Below, in pieces: positions 63,132 through 64,000 of a stretch of DNA of 64,000 nt. A model generated the notes under the pieces. It was not told the origin of the DNA. It was given only the letters and a program-made list of their open reading frames with translations, and did not search any database. The DNA comes from Rhodoferax sp. GTDB taxonomy: Bacteria; Pseudomonadota; Gammaproteobacteria; Burkholderiales; Burkholderiaceae_C. Each line of letters begins with the position of its first letter. Within the stretch, counting starts at the first letter, position 1. The position numbers and the translations under genes were made by a program. The stretch is from the NCBI RefSeq assembly GCF_025354435.1, contig NZ_JANXMU010000038.1, positions 1 through 64,000 of the forward strand. Reading direction: 5' to 3'.

Positions 63132-64000
63132 ATGACAACGCTCCTTCTCCGTATCTCGCTGCCCCTGGTCTTTTTGCTGGCCAGTTGCACCACCACCACC
63201 AAGGTGGCCCAGGCGGTGAACGAGGCCCAGGCCGCCGCCAACGTGGCCACCACGGCGGCCATCGTGGCGCAATCGGCCGCCAGCGCACCGCGGGCCCCCG
63301 GCGCGCCGCCGTCGCCCCTGCCGCTGTTTGCCACCGTGCTGCAGGGCACGCAGCGCAGCATCGGGCTGTTTCCGGTGTACCAGCGGGACGAACGTTTTTG
63401 GCTGGAGCTGGGGCCGGACGACTTTGGCAAGCCCTTCTTTTTGTCGCCCAAGATGGCCAGCGGGATTGGCGAAGGCGGGCTGTTTGGCGGCCGCATGCTG
63501 GCCCCCCGCCTGGTGGAATTTCGCCGCGTGCACAACCTGGTGCAGCTGGTGGCGCGCAACACCGACTTCGTGGCCCCGCCCGGCACGCCCGAGGCCCGGG
63601 CCGTGGCCGCCGCCTACGCCCCCAGCCTGCTGGGCAGCACGCCCGTGGCCAGCCAGCCACACCCGAACCGCCAAAGCGTGCTGGTGGATGCAGGCGCGCT
63701 GTTCATCAACGACATGGGCGGCGTGGCCCAGGCGCTGGCCCAGACCTACCGGCAAAACTACGGCGTGGACATGCGCAACTCGGCCATCCTGAAGGTGCGC
63801 GGCACGCCCGACCTGCTGGTGCTGGAGGTGATGAACCACTACGCCACCGCCAGTATCGCCCTGCCCATGCCCGGCATGAGCATGCCCGGCACGCCCAACA
63901 ACCTGGTGGACCCGCGCAGCATGTTCATCCAGATCAACTACTCGCTGGCCCGCCTGCCCGCGCAAACCATGGCCCCGCGCCTGGCCGACCCGCGCATCGG
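63132..64000 (+). CDS. Lipoprotein zinc-dependent metalloprotease (DUF5117/DUF5118 type), 5' part
   Basis: Open from ATG 63132 through the right window edge (289 codons seen). Signal peptide with lipobox L-A-S-C (Cys19), a Thr/Ala/Val-rich linker, then 'SIGLFPVYQRDERFWLEL' and 'KPFFLSPKMASGIGEGGLFGG', which match the N-terminal domains of large bacterial metalloproteases with an HExxH domain further on, and 'FIQINYSLARLPAQTMAPRLADPRIG', the end of the DUF5117 domain. The catalytic domain is outside the window, so peptidase activity is inferred from the family. Confidence 0.85.
   Translation, partial: MTTLLLRISLPLVFLLASCTTTTKVAQAVNEAQAAANVATTAAIVAQSAASAPRAPGAPPSPLPLFATVLQGTQRSIGLFPVYQRDERFWLELGPDDFGKPFFLSPKMASGIGEGGLFGGRMLAPRLVEFRRVHNLVQLVARNTDFVAPPGTPEARAVAAAYAPSLLGSTPVASQPHPNRQSVLVDAGALFINDMGGVAQALAQTYRQNYGVDMRNSAILKVRGTPDLLVLEVMNHYATASIALPMPGMSMPGTPNNLVDPRSMFIQINYSLARLPAQTMAPRLADPRI

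Noticed and set aside
62904-63965. 353-codon minus-strand open frame at the right edge
   Set aside because: Overlaps the lipoprotein metalloprotease on the plus strand, which has a lipobox and family motifs; the minus translation is His/Gln/Gly-rich shadow.

Overview
The window is a GC-rich stretch of a betaproteobacterial chromosome. Gene content and order (pilMNOPQ-aroK; tpr-lolB-ispE-tRNA(Gln)-prs-rplY-pth; hrcA/nadK-recN-rapZ; resB-ccsA-cytochrome c4) and a family of short interspersed repeats point to the Comamonadaceae, close to Rhodoferax. That placement is inferred from gene content; no database search was run. No rRNA operon, CRISPR array, prophage or intact insertion sequence was seen.

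Layout. 1-7.3 kb: a minus-strand type IV pilus assembly operon, pilM-N-O-P-Q. An AT-rich Ig-like lipoprotein gene with a 12-G tract lies between pilQ and aroK. 7.5-11.9 kb: ponA (class A PBP), cyaY, lptM and lysA. 11.9-20.8 kb: an accessory block bracketed by repeats. It holds a gene remnant, two lipoproteins, an ECF sigma factor, a membrane anti-sigma candidate, an exported caspase-like peptidase, and, converging on these, a TonB-dependent receptor overlapping by one base a second exported clan-CD peptidase (TPR-CHAT). 20.8-32.1 kb: a PLP enzyme, msrPQ, System II cytochrome c maturation (resB, ccsA), cytochrome c4, yihA, two LpxL-like acyltransferases and metK.

32.2-47.7 kb: a Bcr/CflA exporter, galE, a large penicillin-binding protein and a metallophosphoesterase that are both frameshifted, a CAT-anticodon tRNA, hrcA, nadK-recN-rapZ, mutY, a dynamin-like GTPase and mutM. 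47.8-57.6 kb: a conserved housekeeping series (TPR protein, lolB, ispE, tRNA-Gln, prs, rplY, pth, ferredoxin, rpe, apaG, thiL, CoA-binding protein, hemE). 57.6-64 kb: an intergenic region with DnaA-box matches, priA, tapT, an adenylate/guanylate cyclase broken by one amber codon, and the 5' part of a lipoprotein metalloprotease.

The most notable items are: (i) the ECF sigma / anti-sigma / exported caspase + TonB receptor / exported CHAT-peptidase locus, which reads as a possible envelope-located proteolytic signalling system; (ii) the possibly phase-variable Ig-like lipoprotein in the pilus operon; (iii) about a dozen copies of a ~50-bp repeat, one lying wholly inside thiL and one supplying the mutY stop codon; (iv) three genes broken by single lesions (34.7-37.7, 37.9-39.1 and 60.9-63.0 kb).
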